From VXYK01 sp965221585 (GTDB lineage: Bacteria; Actinomycetota; Acidimicrobiia; Acidimicrobiales; Aldehydirespiratoraceae), in contig OZ244898.1 of NCBI GenBank assembly GCA_965221585.1, forward strand, positions 1,860,001-1,924,000: a stretch of DNA of 64,000 nucleotides, written 5' to 3'. The position numbers and the translations under genes are program-made. Shown in pieces: positions 42,679-50,873 of this stretch. Every line of letters begins with the position of its first letter. The stretch's first letter is position 1. The notes beneath the pieces were generated by a model that worked only from the letters and a program-made list of their open reading frames with translations, was not told the origin of the DNA and did no database searches.

Positions 42679-43843
42679 GCCCTCCTGCTCGCAGAGTCAT
42701 GCAGGTGATGTCATCTGACTGCGCGGCATCGCCCGCGAACTCCATCACCGCGTCGAAGATGGCATCGTTCACCGCGCGTGCCTCCGGTGGGCGGGACTCA
42801 GCGAAGAGACTCTCGAGGCGCTCCATGCCGAACTCCTCTTCCTGCTCATTCATGGCTTCGGTCACGCCGTCGGTGTAGAGGACCACATTGTCGCCAGGTG
42901 AGAGAGTGATGCTCGACTGCTCATACTGCATGCCCGGCACCAGACCCAGGGCCACCCCCCCGGTCAGGGGCAACCGGGTGGCGTTGCCGTCACCGTCGAT
43001 CAACACCGGAGTATTGTGACCGCCGTTGGCGAACGTGAGCTTGCGTGTCGAGGGGTCGTACACGGCGTAAATCAGGGTGACGAACATGGCTGACTCGTTG
43101 TCCTCGCACAGCATGTTGTTGACCTCTTCCAACACCTCCCCGGGAGTGCCCAGACCTATCGCGGCCCCCTTGAGCAGAGTGCGGCTCGACATCATGAACA
43201 ACGCGGCAGGGACACCCTTGTCGGACACGTCGGCGACTGCCAGCCCGAGCAGGCCTCCTTCGAGGCGCATCACGTCGAAGAAGTCCCCGCCCACCGAACG
43301 CGCCGGTTTCATGCTGGCGAACAACTCGTAGGAGGGATCCTGCGGAAAGCTCTTGGGCAGGATCGACTGCTGCATCTGCGAGGCGACGTTGAGCTCGTTC
43401 TGCAGGGCGACGAGCCGATCACGCGCGCCGAGGGCTTCGCGCCACTCCAAGAGCTGTTGCAAGGTCCGGTCGATGGTGAGTTTCAGGTCGTCGAAGTCCA
43501 CCGGCTTGGTGACGAAGTCGAACGCCCCGCGGTTCATCGCAGTGCGGATGTTCTTCATGTCGCCGTAGGCGGAGATGATCACCGACCGGATATTGGGATT
43601 GACCTTGGGGATCTGCTCGAGCAACGCCAGCCCGTCCATCTTGGGCATGTTGATATCCGACAGGACGATCACGATGTCCTCGTCCTCCCGCAGGCACTCG
43701 AGCGCCTCGACCCCGTTGCGCGCGAACACGAACTGGTACTGGCCGGCGCGCACGTAGCGGCGCATACGCTGTTGGACGAGCGGCTGCAGGTCCGGTTCGT
43801 CGTCGACCACCAGAATCTTGTAGGGGGGTTGTATCCCGTTCAT
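42668..43843 (-). CDS. Response regulator with SpoIIE/PP2C phosphatase output
   Basis: 391 residues. The receiver domain (1-130) has acidic Asp14 and Asp15, phospho-acceptor Asp63 in LSDINMPKMDG, and Lys113 in VTKP. A coiled linker (about 128-160) leads to a PPM/SpoIIE domain (170-388) with metal ligands in VGGDFFDV (Asp187), ADVSDKG and the terminal SDDIT. Such RsbU/RssB-like proteins dephosphorylate STAS antagonists when their receiver is phosphorylated. Partner genes flank it: STAS upstream, RsbW-type kinase downstream, and the histidine kinase two genes further on. Confidence 0.94.
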   Translation of the reverse strand: MNGIQPPYKILVVDDEPDLQPLVQQRMRRYVRAGQYQFVFARNGVEALECLREDEDIVIVLSDINMPKMDGLALLEQIPKVNPNIRSVIISAYGDMKNIRTAMNRGAFDFVTKPVDFDDLKLTIDRTLQQLLEWREALGARDRLVALQNELNVASQMQQSILPKSFPQDPSYELFASMKPARSVGGDFFDVMRLEGGLLGLAVADVSDKGVPAALFMMSSRTLLKGAAIGLGTPGEVLEEVNNMLCEDNESAMFVTLIYAVYDPSTRKLTFANGGHNTPVLIDGDGNATRLPLTGGVALGLVPGMQYEQSSITLSPGDNVVLYTDGVTEAMNEQEEEFGMERLESLFAESRPPEARAVNDAIFDAVMEFAGDAAQSDDITCMTLRAGGRDH

Positions 43844-43934
43844 GGCAGGTTGCTCCGACTCGTGAGATCAAGCTCCAGTATTGGCACGCGACGGTTCCCG
43901 GAGTGTTTCAAGCGGACACCAGTTCGAACCGGAG

Positions 43935-44273
43935 TCACACCCCGAGGCCGGACACAGCTTCGTCGGTGTCTGCGTACACGGGCACGATCTTGTCGAAACC
44001 GCTGATCTCGAACACTTCCCGGATCGAGTCCGACAACGAGCAGACGGCCAGCTTGGCCCTCTTTTGTTGAAGAGTCTTGGCAACAAGGAGAACCACGCGC
44101 AAACCCGCGCTGCTGATGTACGACAATCCTTCGAAATCTAGGACCATCGACTCGCCGTCATTGCCAACACTGGCTTCCAGGCCTTCATGGAAGTCACGAG
44201 CGTTGGCACCGTCGACTCGGCCGACCGCCTTGACGATCACCGCTCCACCCGTATTGTCACTTGTCAATTCCAT
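43935..44273 (-). CDS. STAS-domain anti-sigma factor antagonist
   Basis: 112 residues. AVGRVDGANARDFHEGLEA and the conserved DFEGLSYISSAGLR place it in the RsbV/SpoIIAA family. The phosphorylatable serine would be Ser54 or Ser55. In partner switching, the unphosphorylated form binds the RsbW-type kinase and releases its sigma factor or other target. The ATG at 44273 is preceded by GAGGGAAAG. It lies 91 bp upstream of the REC-SpoIIE gene and 138 bp downstream of the ammonium transporter. Confidence 0.92.
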   Translation of the reverse strand: MELTSDNTGGAVIVKAVGRVDGANARDFHEGLEASVGNDGESMVLDFEGLSYISSAGLRVVLLVAKTLQQKRAKLAVCSLSDSIREVFEISGFDKIVPVYADTDEAVSGLGV

Positions 44274-44411
44274 TAGGTTTCTTTCCCTCGTATCGCCGGA
44301 CTGACGATCGGCCCGGTTGCGTCCAGTGGCGCTCCCGTTGCCGAGTCGTCGCCATCGTAGCCAAGTCTGTTGAAGTATGTCATCTTCGAGCCAGGAAAGC
44401 CCGCCGGGCGG

Positions 44412-45785
44412 TCAGTCCTGTTCGGGCATGAGCACGAACTCGGGGTAGCTCTCGATTCCCAGTTCCCCCGCATCTTGACCGAGGCGCTCGACCTGAGCCG
44501 AGATGCGGATGCCCAACAGCGCGTCCATCGCCCGCCACACGACGTAGGAGACAACAAAGACGAACACTCCGATCGAGACGACCCCGAGCAACTGGATATG
44601 GAAACGGCCTCCCGCCGCGATCGTGACTGCCAGCGTTCCCCAGATGCCCGACACGAGGTGGGCGGGAATGGCGCCGACCACATCGTCGATCCTCAACCTC
44701 TCCAGCAGTCTCGTCGCCAACGTGCAGACCAGGCCGCCTACCGCTCCGATGACGATCGCCCACCAGTGGTCGGTGATCGCCGGACCTGCGGTGATCGCCA
44801 CAAGCCCGGCGATGGCGCCGTTCATCCCGGCGAACAGGTCCATTCGACCCAACAGCGGCCGCGAGATCGCCAGCGCCGCCACCACGCCGGCGGAAGCCGA
44901 CAGGTTGGTGTTGACCAGCACGTTGCTCATCGACACCGCGTCGGCTGCGGTTCCCAACGCCAACTGCGAACCGCCGTTGAACGCGAACCAGCCGAGCCAG
45001 AGGATGAACACTCCCAACGTGAAGATGAGGACGTTCGAAGGCGGCGTCGGCCTGACACTGCCGTCAGGGCGGAACTTGCCGAGCCGCGGTCCCGCAACGA
45101 GCACTCCGGCTAGTGCCGCCCATCCGCCGGTTCCATGAACGATCGTCGAACCCGCGAAGTCGATGAACCCCTCTTCGGCCAGCCAACCGCCGCCCCAGGT
45201 CCAGGCACCGACAACCGGGTAGATGAACGCCGTGAGGATCAGCGTGAACAGGAAGAACGGCCACATCTTGATCCGCTCCGCGATGGCACCGGAGACGATC
45301 GAGGCCGCCGTCGCCACGAAGACCATCTGGAAGAACCAGTCCGACATGACCGCGTACCCGTTGTCGACGACAGCGGCCAAAGCGGACTCGTTGCCGTCTA
45401 GCAGCGACACCTCATCGGCGGACGTCGAGTAGAAGAACTCGAACGTGCCGATGACGTCGCCGACCTCCACATACATCAGGTTGTAGCCGACCATGAAGTA
45501 GGCGAGCCCCGCGATCGAGTAGATGCCGATGTTCTTCAGACAGATCATCGACGCGTTCTTGGTCCGCACCGCGCCCGACTCCAGCATCGTGAAACCGGCG
45601 GCCATCCACATGATCAGCGCGCCCCAGACAAGGAACGCAAAAGTGTTGAAGATGAATTGGGTCTCAAGGTCGACAGCGGAGTCGACCGCCGCAGCGAGAC
45701 CCGGCATGACTGCCAGGAAAGCGAGCGTCAAAGCCGCTAAACCGAGGATCTTGGGTGCGGACCGCGCCCGAAAGAGATTCGACAC
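44412..45785 (-). CDS. amt: Ammonium transporter
   Basis: 457 residues from GTG 45785, chosen because GGGAGG lies 4 nt upstream; an alternative start 9 codons earlier has no such site. An N-terminal signal-like helix ends in LAAAVDS, then about 11 membrane helices follow. Amt signatures are AGFTMLESGAVRTKN, GSTIVHGTGGWAALAG (with the pore His) and LGWFAFNGGSQL. It conducts ammonium into the cell under nitrogen limitation. No glnK gene is adjacent, unlike the common amt-glnK pair. The partner-switching genes follow on the same strand. Confidence 0.95.
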   Translation of the reverse strand: MSNLFRARSAPKILGLAALTLAFLAVMPGLAAAVDSAVDLETQFIFNTFAFLVWGALIMWMAAGFTMLESGAVRTKNASMICLKNIGIYSIAGLAYFMVGYNLMYVEVGDVIGTFEFFYSTSADEVSLLDGNESALAAVVDNGYAVMSDWFFQMVFVATAASIVSGAIAERIKMWPFFLFTLILTAFIYPVVGAWTWGGGWLAEEGFIDFAGSTIVHGTGGWAALAGVLVAGPRLGKFRPDGSVRPTPPSNVLIFTLGVFILWLGWFAFNGGSQLALGTAADAVSMSNVLVNTNLSASAGVVAALAISRPLLGRMDLFAGMNGAIAGLVAITAGPAITDHWWAIVIGAVGGLVCTLATRLLERLRIDDVVGAIPAHLVSGIWGTLAVTIAAGGRFHIQLLGVVSIGVFVFVVSYVVWRAMDALLGIRISAQVERLGQDAGELGIESYPEFVLMPEQD

Positions 45786-45789
45786 ATTT

Positions 45790-45795
45790 CCTCCC
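45790..45795 (-). promoter_or_regulatory. Ribosome binding site deciding the amt start
   Basis: GGGAGG on the minus strand, 4 nt before the GTG at 45785. This supports that start over the codon at 45812. Confidence 0.65.
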
Positions 45796-45888
45796 GTGGT
45801 CGAGTTGCACAACCCGTTCAGAACATTAGCCTCATTCGCCGCTGCGGGCCGGAGAAGCGCGAATGACTGCGGCTCCTCCGAAGAACGC

Positions 45889-45894
45889 TACGAT
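45889..45894 (+). promoter_or_regulatory. Candidate -10 of leaderless fcl transcript
   Basis: TACGAT ends 7 nt before the ATG at 45902, which favours that start over the ATG at 45863. Confidence 0.4.
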
Positions 45895-45901
45895 CACACC
45901 G

Positions 45902-46882
45902 ATGGTTCTCGACTCGACAGCACAGCCGGACTTTGAGAATCAGCGGGTCTTGTTGACCGGTGGAGCCGGGTTTCTCGGACAGGCGGTGCAAGCTGCTTTG
46001 GCTCGACGCGACGTACACGACGTGGTCGCCCCGACGAGTGACGAGGTCGACTTTCTGAAGTTCGACGCCGCCCTTGAAGCGGTCAGCGACCACGCACCCG
46101 ACGTGGTCATCCATATGGCGGCGCGAGTAGGTGGCATCGGCGCGAACATGGCGAACCCGGCTCAGCTGTACGTCGAGAACCTGATGCTCGGAACCAACCT
46201 GATCGAGGCGTGCCGGATCGCCGAGGTCCCCAAGACCGTGGTCGTCGGCACCATCTGCTCATATCCCAAACACACGCCGGTCCCCTTTCAGGAGTCCTCG
46301 TTGTGGAACGGCTATCCCGAACAGACCAATGCGCCGTACGGCATCGCCAAGCTGGCACAGTTGGTCCATCTTCAGGCCAACCGGGTCCAGTACGGCCAGC
46401 GTGGCGCCTACTTGATGCCCACGAACCTCTACGGCCCCGGAGACAAGTTCCATCCGGACGTGTCGCACGTCATTCCCGCCCTGATTCGAAAATGCGTACT
46501 CGCCCGTGAGACCGCAGCCACCGAGATCGAAGTGTGGGGATCAGGTGGTGCAAGCCGCGAGTTCCTCTACGTCGACGACGCCGCCGAGGGCATTGTGGCA
46601 GCTGCCGAGCACTGGGACGGTGCTGAGCCGGTCAATCTCGGCGCAGACCGCGAGATGCTGGTCAAGGAACTCGTGGAGACCGTCGTCGAACTCACGGGCT
46701 ATGAGGGCAACGTCCGCTGGGACAGCAGTCGGCCCGACGGCCAACCCCGGCGCGGTGTCGACGCCTCCCGTGCCCGCGAACTGTTCGGCTTCTCCGCCAA
46801 GACAGATTTCAGAACCGGCCTCGAGGCGACCATCGACTGGTACCTGGCCAACCGCGAACTGGCGGAGTCCCGCCGAAGCTAG
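45902..46882 (+). CDS. fcl: GDP-L-fucose synthase
   Basis: 326 residues from ATG 45902; ATG 45863 would add 13 residues. It has LLTGGAGFLGQAV, HMAARVGGIGANMANPA, the serine region GTICSYPKHTPVPFQE, the catalytic YGIAK and MPTNLYGPGDKFHP, then ASREFLYVDDAAEG. These are specific GDP-fucose synthase (epimerase/reductase) signatures. It turns GDP-4-keto-6-deoxymannose into GDP-L-fucose; the Gmd that makes this substrate is at 29579. The stop overlaps the convergent UDP-xylose synthase gene by 4 bp. A palindromic tandem repeat follows at 46892. Confidence 0.92.
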   Translation: MVLDSTAQPDFENQRVLLTGGAGFLGQAVQAALARRDVHDVVAPTSDEVDFLKFDAALEAVSDHAPDVVIHMAARVGGIGANMANPAQLYVENLMLGTNLIEACRIAEVPKTVVVGTICSYPKHTPVPFQESSLWNGYPEQTNAPYGIAKLAQLVHLQANRVQYGQRGAYLMPTNLYGPGDKFHPDVSHVIPALIRKCVLARETAATEIEVWGSGGASREFLYVDDAAEGIVAAAEHWDGAEPVNLGADREMLVKELVETVVELTGYEGNVRWDSSRPDGQPRRGVDASRARELFGFSAKTDFRTGLEATIDWYLANRELAESRRS

Positions 46883-47856
46883 GGGCCGCCGTGAGATCTC
46901 AGACTGCCTGAGATCTCAGACTGCCCTGCAATCTCAGACCGAAAGTACTCGGCGGTTCTCCTGACGCCTTCACGAAGCGTGACTACAGGATCCCAACCCA
47001 ACACCTCGCGGGCACGGGCGGTGTCAGGGCGACGGCGCCTCGGGTCGTCGACAGGCAGTGGTCGGTACTCCAGCGACGATGACGACCCAGTCACCTCCAG
47101 GACGATCTGCGCCAACTCAGAGACCGGGTACTCCTCGGGGCTGCCGATGTTCACCGGTGCGTGCTCGGTGGACTCGAGAAGCGCGACGATCCCGCTGATG
47201 AGATCGTCGACGTAGCAGAAACTGCGCGTCTGGGTGCCGTCACCGTAGACGGTGAGGGGTTCGCCGTTCAGTGCCGCCACAATGAAGTTCGACACCACAC
47301 GCCCGTCGTTGGGACGCATCCGCGGGCCGTAGGTGTTGAAGATCCGCACTATCCGAGTGTCCAGGCCGTGATACTGGAAATAGGCCATCGTGATCGCTTC
47401 GGCGAAACGCTTCGCCTCGTCGTAGACGCCGCGGGGTCCAACGGGATTGACGTTGCCCCAGTAACTCTCCGCCTGTGGATGGACCAACGGGTCTCCGTAG
47501 ACCTCTGACGTCGACGCCAACAGGAACGTGGCCTGTTTCGCCTTGGCAAGGCCCAGGCTGTTGTGGGTTCCGAGCGAACCGACCTTCAGCGTCTGGATCG
47601 GCATCTCCAGATAGTCGACCGGAGAGGCCGGGCTGGCGAAGTGGAGCACCGCGTCCACCTCACCGACGACATCGATGTGGTTCGACACGTCTTGTTCAAC
47701 CAGGGTGAACCGCCGATGTTCGCTGAGATGGGCGATGTTCGACCGAGTACCGGTGGCGAGATTGTCAATACAGACCACCTCGTCACCGCGCGCCAGCAGG
47801 TGGTCGCACAGATGAGAGCCGAGGAAGCCCGCTCCGCCGGTGACTACCACACGCAC
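46879..47856 (-). CDS. uxs: UDP-glucuronate decarboxylase (UDP-xylose synthase)
   Basis: 325 residues from GTG 47856, with GGGAGGAA 8-10 nt upstream (47865-47872, inside the end of ugd). It has VTGGAGFLGSHLCDHLL, CIDNLATGTRSNI, HFASPASPVDYLE, GVYDEAKRFAEA and RIFNTYGPRMRPNDGRVVSNFI, the UXS signature set. It decarboxylates UDP-glucuronic acid to UDP-xylose. The substrate-making ugd is immediately upstream with a 4-bp gap. The last ~18 residues (SEISGSLRSHGGP region) are encoded by a 17-bp tandem repeat and look like a recent extension. Confidence 0.93.
   Translation of the reverse strand: MRVVVTGGAGFLGSHLCDHLLARGDEVVCIDNLATGTRSNIAHLSEHRRFTLVEQDVSNHIDVVGEVDAVLHFASPASPVDYLEMPIQTLKVGSLGTHNSLGLAKAKQATFLLASTSEVYGDPLVHPQAESYWGNVNPVGPRGVYDEAKRFAEAITMAYFQYHGLDTRIVRIFNTYGPRMRPNDGRVVSNFIVAALNGEPLTVYGDGTQTRSFCYVDDLISGIVALLESTEHAPVNIGSPEEYPVSELAQIVLEVTGSSSSLEYRPLPVDDPRRRRPDTARAREVLGWDPVVTLREGVRRTAEYFRSEIAGQSEISGSLRSHGGP
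46892..46940. terminator. Palindromic tandem repeat, possible bidirectional terminator
   Basis: The 17-bp unit TGAGATCTCAGACTGCC occurs at 46892-46908 and 46909-46925, with a partial third copy to 46940. TGAGATCTCA is itself a perfect palindrome, so the two copies can pair as a 10-bp stem with a 7-nt loop. It begins 9 nt after the fcl stop and covers the last codons of the convergent uxs gene. There is no T-tract. Confidence 0.55.
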
Positions 47857-47860
47857 CGTG

Positions 47861-49129
47861 TCAATTCCTCCCGATCCCCTGATAGCTGAAACCTCTGCTG
47901 AGCAGCGCCTCGCGGTCCATGATGTTGCGGGCGTCGACCACGTGGCGCGCAGCCATCGATTCTGCGACTTTGTCGAGGTCCAGCAGGGAGAACTCGTCCC
48001 ATTCGGTGGCAACGACGAGGGCATCGGCAGCTTCTGTCGCGGCGTACGGATCGTCGACCACGACGATCCCGTCAACGTCAACGGCAGTCACGGCGGGATC
48101 GTAGGCTTGGACCCTGGCGCCCCGCGCCAACAACAGCTTCGCCACCTCCAGCGCGGGCGAGTTCCTGGTGTCGTCGGTCCCGGCTTTGAATGCCAGACCG
48201 AGCAGGCCGACAGTGGCTCCCTGCAGCGGAACCACGGAGGCAACCTTGCCGACGACGCGTCTGAACTGCTCCTCGTTGGCCTCGAGCACTCCTCGCATGA
48301 GCGAGAAGTCGTATCCCGCGTCCTGCGCCATCGAGATGATCGCGGCCGCGTCCTTGGGGAGGCACGAACCTCCCCAACCCGGGCCCGGGCGCAGAAAACC
48401 CTTCCCGATCCGCTCGTCGTAGCCCATCGCCGCGAGCACGTCGTCGATATCGGCGTCAACCGCCTCACAGACCGCTGCAATGGTGTTGACGAAACTGAGC
48501 TTGGTGGCCAGAAAGGCATTGGCCGCGTACTTGGTGGTCTCCGCCGAAGCCGGGTCGGTGATCATGACCGGGGCGCCGACACCGCCGTACAGTTCCGCGA
48601 CGCGGTCAGCCGCGGCCGGGTCGTCCGCACCGATCACCACCCGATCAGGGTTGAGGAAGTCCGAGATCGCGGATCCTTCACGAAGAAACTCGGGGTTCGA
48701 TACAACCTCGATGTCTGAGCGGCCAATCGCCTGTTCCACCAGCAGCGTCGAGCCGACCGGAACGGTCGACTTGTTGACGATCACAGCTCCGGACCGGATG
48801 TGGGTGCTGATGTCTGCCGCGGCAGCCTTCAAATAGTCAAGGTCGACCGAACCGTCCACGGATTGAGGCGTCGGCACGCAGAGATAAACGAAATCGGCCT
48901 CACCGACGGCATCGGCGCCATCCACCACAAAGGACAGACGACCAGACTCGAGGCCCTCCGCAACCAACTCGACCAGACCCGCTTCATGGATCGGCACATC
49001 GCCGGCTCGCAGGCGTTGCACCTTTTCCACATCGATGTCAGCGCACACCACATTGTGGCCAAGATGCGCGAAGCAGGCTCCGGTGGTGAGGCCGACATAC
49101 CCCGTTCCGATCACCGCGATCCTTGCCAT
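47861..49129 (-). CDS. ugd: UDP-glucose 6-dehydrogenase
   Basis: 422 residues from ATG 49129 (MARIAVIGTGYVGLTTGACF), with AGGA upstream; an upstream extension of the frame is basic and unrelated. The NAD motif GTGYVG is at 8-13, CVPTPQS near 84-90, KSTVPVGST and NPEFLREGSAI follow, and the catalytic cysteine Cys256 is in GWGGSCLPKD. It oxidises UDP-glucose twice to UDP-glucuronic acid using NAD. Gene order ugd-uxs gives a direct route to UDP-xylose. Confidence 0.96.
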   Translation of the reverse strand: MARIAVIGTGYVGLTTGACFAHLGHNVVCADIDVEKVQRLRAGDVPIHEAGLVELVAEGLESGRLSFVVDGADAVGEADFVYLCVPTPQSVDGSVDLDYLKAAAADISTHIRSGAVIVNKSTVPVGSTLLVEQAIGRSDIEVVSNPEFLREGSAISDFLNPDRVVIGADDPAAADRVAELYGGVGAPVMITDPASAETTKYAANAFLATKLSFVNTIAAVCEAVDADIDDVLAAMGYDERIGKGFLRPGPGWGGSCLPKDAAAIISMAQDAGYDFSLMRGVLEANEEQFRRVVGKVASVVPLQGATVGLLGLAFKAGTDDTRNSPALEVAKLLLARGARVQAYDPAVTAVDVDGIVVVDDPYAATEAADALVVATEWDEFSLLDLDKVAESMAARHVVDARNIMDREALLSRGFSYQGIGRN

Positions 49130-49244
49130 CAAGGGTTGATCCTGCTCATGGAACGCCAAGTGTAGAGCGGGTGCCCCTGTCGCATGGCCCTGGCGGAACC
49201 CGTGGGCCGAGAACCGAGTCGACAAGACCGGGACCAGTCTGGTC

Positions 49245-50810
49245 TCAGGGACACGACTGGCCCTCCGGGGGTCGACCGATGACACGCTCCACCGAGCCCG
49301 CGTCGCCGGTGCCCGCAGCAACAGCGGCGGTGGGAGGATCCTGCACCGCGCTCTGCGAGCCAGCGGCCGAAGCAGCGGCCGAACGAAGAACCGCGGCTGA
49401 CAGGTCCGGGACTGTGACGTTGGTGTGCGCCGCCGCTTCAGAACGAGTCTTGATGAGGTCATGCGGGTACAGGAACGAGATCTGTTCATGCTCGGAACCG
49501 AGCACGACACGAATGCCACTCGACGCGGCGTCCTCGACGAGCGCGGGGACCGGGATCAGGTAACGAGCAACCGCTTCAGCCTCGGACCGATGGCCCGGCG
49601 GATAGACGACAACAGAGGCTCCGGCGCCGCTCCCGTAGAGGAATCTGGAGACGACGTTGAACCCGAGGCCGGCGAGCAGGTCGCCGTCGGAGTCCAGCAG
49701 AACCTCGTCGGTTGCGTAGAGGTCGAACGCCACGTCACCGGGTCGGGGAAGACCGGAAGTTCCCCTGAAGATGTCGAGCAGTTCCTCGTTGACTTCATCG
49801 ACAAGTTGCTCACCCACGTACCCGCCGTCGGAATCATGGATCGTGTGGACCCGAAGCTCCAGACGAGTGAGGTTCTCGGGGTTGAAATCGCTGAACGCCT
49901 TGCCCAGGTCGATCAACTCCAAAGGCGTGAGCTCACTGTCGAGCACCACGCTGCTCGCTCCCGATTCGATCAGGCCGGCCAGAGCCGTCGGATTGCGGGC
50001 ACCCCGGTTGACGGCACGACTCAGCGCAAGCACCAGAAAGTCCTGCTGGCGTTCAATGCGGCCGAAATCCGAGTTTCCGACCAGAACCCAACGGCCGTCA
50101 ACGAACTCTTCATAGGAGCGGGAGCGCACATATGCGAGCGCGGAGACCCCGTCGAGGACATGACAGCCGCCCTCGACGATATTGAGACCCGAGTTGAGGT
50201 CGCGGGCGGGCCGGTCGAACCAGACCGGAACACCGTTCAGAACATCGACCAGCTGACGAAAGCCCAGGAAGTCGATCTCGACGTAGTGGTTGATCTCGAC
50301 GCCGAAATGCGCACTCACCGTCTCCACGAGGGTCTCCGGACCGCCGATCAGCAGTGCCGCGTTGATCCGGTAGGTGCCTGCTCCGGGAATGTGGTCGGTG
50401 ATCAGGTCGCGCGGTATCGACAGCATCCACGCTTGACCGGACGTCGGATCGACTCTCAGGATGGTGATGCTGTCAGCGTTGAAGGTACCGCGGGCGTCAT
50501 AGGTCCGCCCGATGTGGATCGGGTCGCCGGGATCGATCCCCAGAGCGCTGTCGTTGCCGATCAACAGGAAGTTGACGGGCTCTCCCGGCTCGGTGTCGGT
50601 GATGAGGATCTCACCGGAGATCTCGACGCGTCCGAAACCCGAAACCGCGTCCTGGATGTTGCCGATGACCCAGGCTGCGGCGACAGCGCCGACGATGACG
50701 ACGAGACACAACACCATGACGATCCGTTGCGGCCAGGAGCGGCGCAGCACGACCCTTCGTCGGGCCGGGTGCGTTCGTTGAGGGGTGGGCGGCGTCGGGA
50801 CCTCTGACAC
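49245..50810 (-). CDS. LytR-CpsA-Psr family wall glycopolymer ligase with LytR_C domain
   Basis: 521 residues with a GTG start at 50810. A basic proline-rich N terminus and one helix (about 29-50) lead to the extracytoplasmic LCP domain (about 105-260). Its DSITILRVDPTSGQAWMLSIPRD and NSDFGRIERQQDFLVLAL carry the conserved Asp/Arg residues that bind the lipid pyrophosphate. The C-terminal LytR_C domain (about 420-521) ends GRPPEGQSCP. LCP proteins attach glycopolymers from undecaprenyl carriers to peptidoglycan, a fitting last step for the glycan genes around it. TACGCT ends 7 nt before the GTG. Confidence 0.92.
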   Translation of the reverse strand: MSEVPTPPTPQRTHPARRRVVLRRSWPQRIVMVLCLVVIVGAVAAAWVIGNIQDAVSGFGRVEISGEILITDTEPGEPVNFLLIGNDSALGIDPGDPIHIGRTYDARGTFNADSITILRVDPTSGQAWMLSIPRDLITDHIPGAGTYRINAALLIGGPETLVETVSAHFGVEINHYVEIDFLGFRQLVDVLNGVPVWFDRPARDLNSGLNIVEGGCHVLDGVSALAYVRSRSYEEFVDGRWVLVGNSDFGRIERQQDFLVLALSRAVNRGARNPTALAGLIESGASSVVLDSELTPLELIDLGKAFSDFNPENLTRLELRVHTIHDSDGGYVGEQLVDEVNEELLDIFRGTSGLPRPGDVAFDLYATDEVLLDSDGDLLAGLGFNVVSRFLYGSGAGASVVVYPPGHRSEAEAVARYLIPVPALVEDAASSGIRVVLGSEHEQISFLYPHDLIKTRSEAAAHTNVTVPDLSAAVLRSAAASAAGSQSAVQDPPTAAVAAGTGDAGSVERVIGRPPEGQSCP

Positions 50811-50817
50811 ATTGCGG

Positions 50818-50823
50818 AGCGTA
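50818..50823 (-). promoter_or_regulatory. Candidate -10 of leaderless LCP gene transcript
   Basis: TACGCT on the minus strand ends 7 nt before the GTG at 50810. The short repeat at 50828-50873 occupies the -35 side. Confidence 0.45.
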
Positions 50824-50827
50824 GTGG

Positions 50828-50873
50828 TGCCGGAGCCGACCGCGATGCGGAGCCGACCGTGATGCCGGAGCGG
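50828..50873. repeat. Short GC-rich direct repeat between birA and the LCP gene
   Basis: Two and a half copies of a 17-18-bp unit, TGCCGGAGCCGACCGCGA and close variants, fill the gap between the two minus-strand genes. The CCGGAGCC core recalls the array upstream of comF. Confidence 0.65.
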
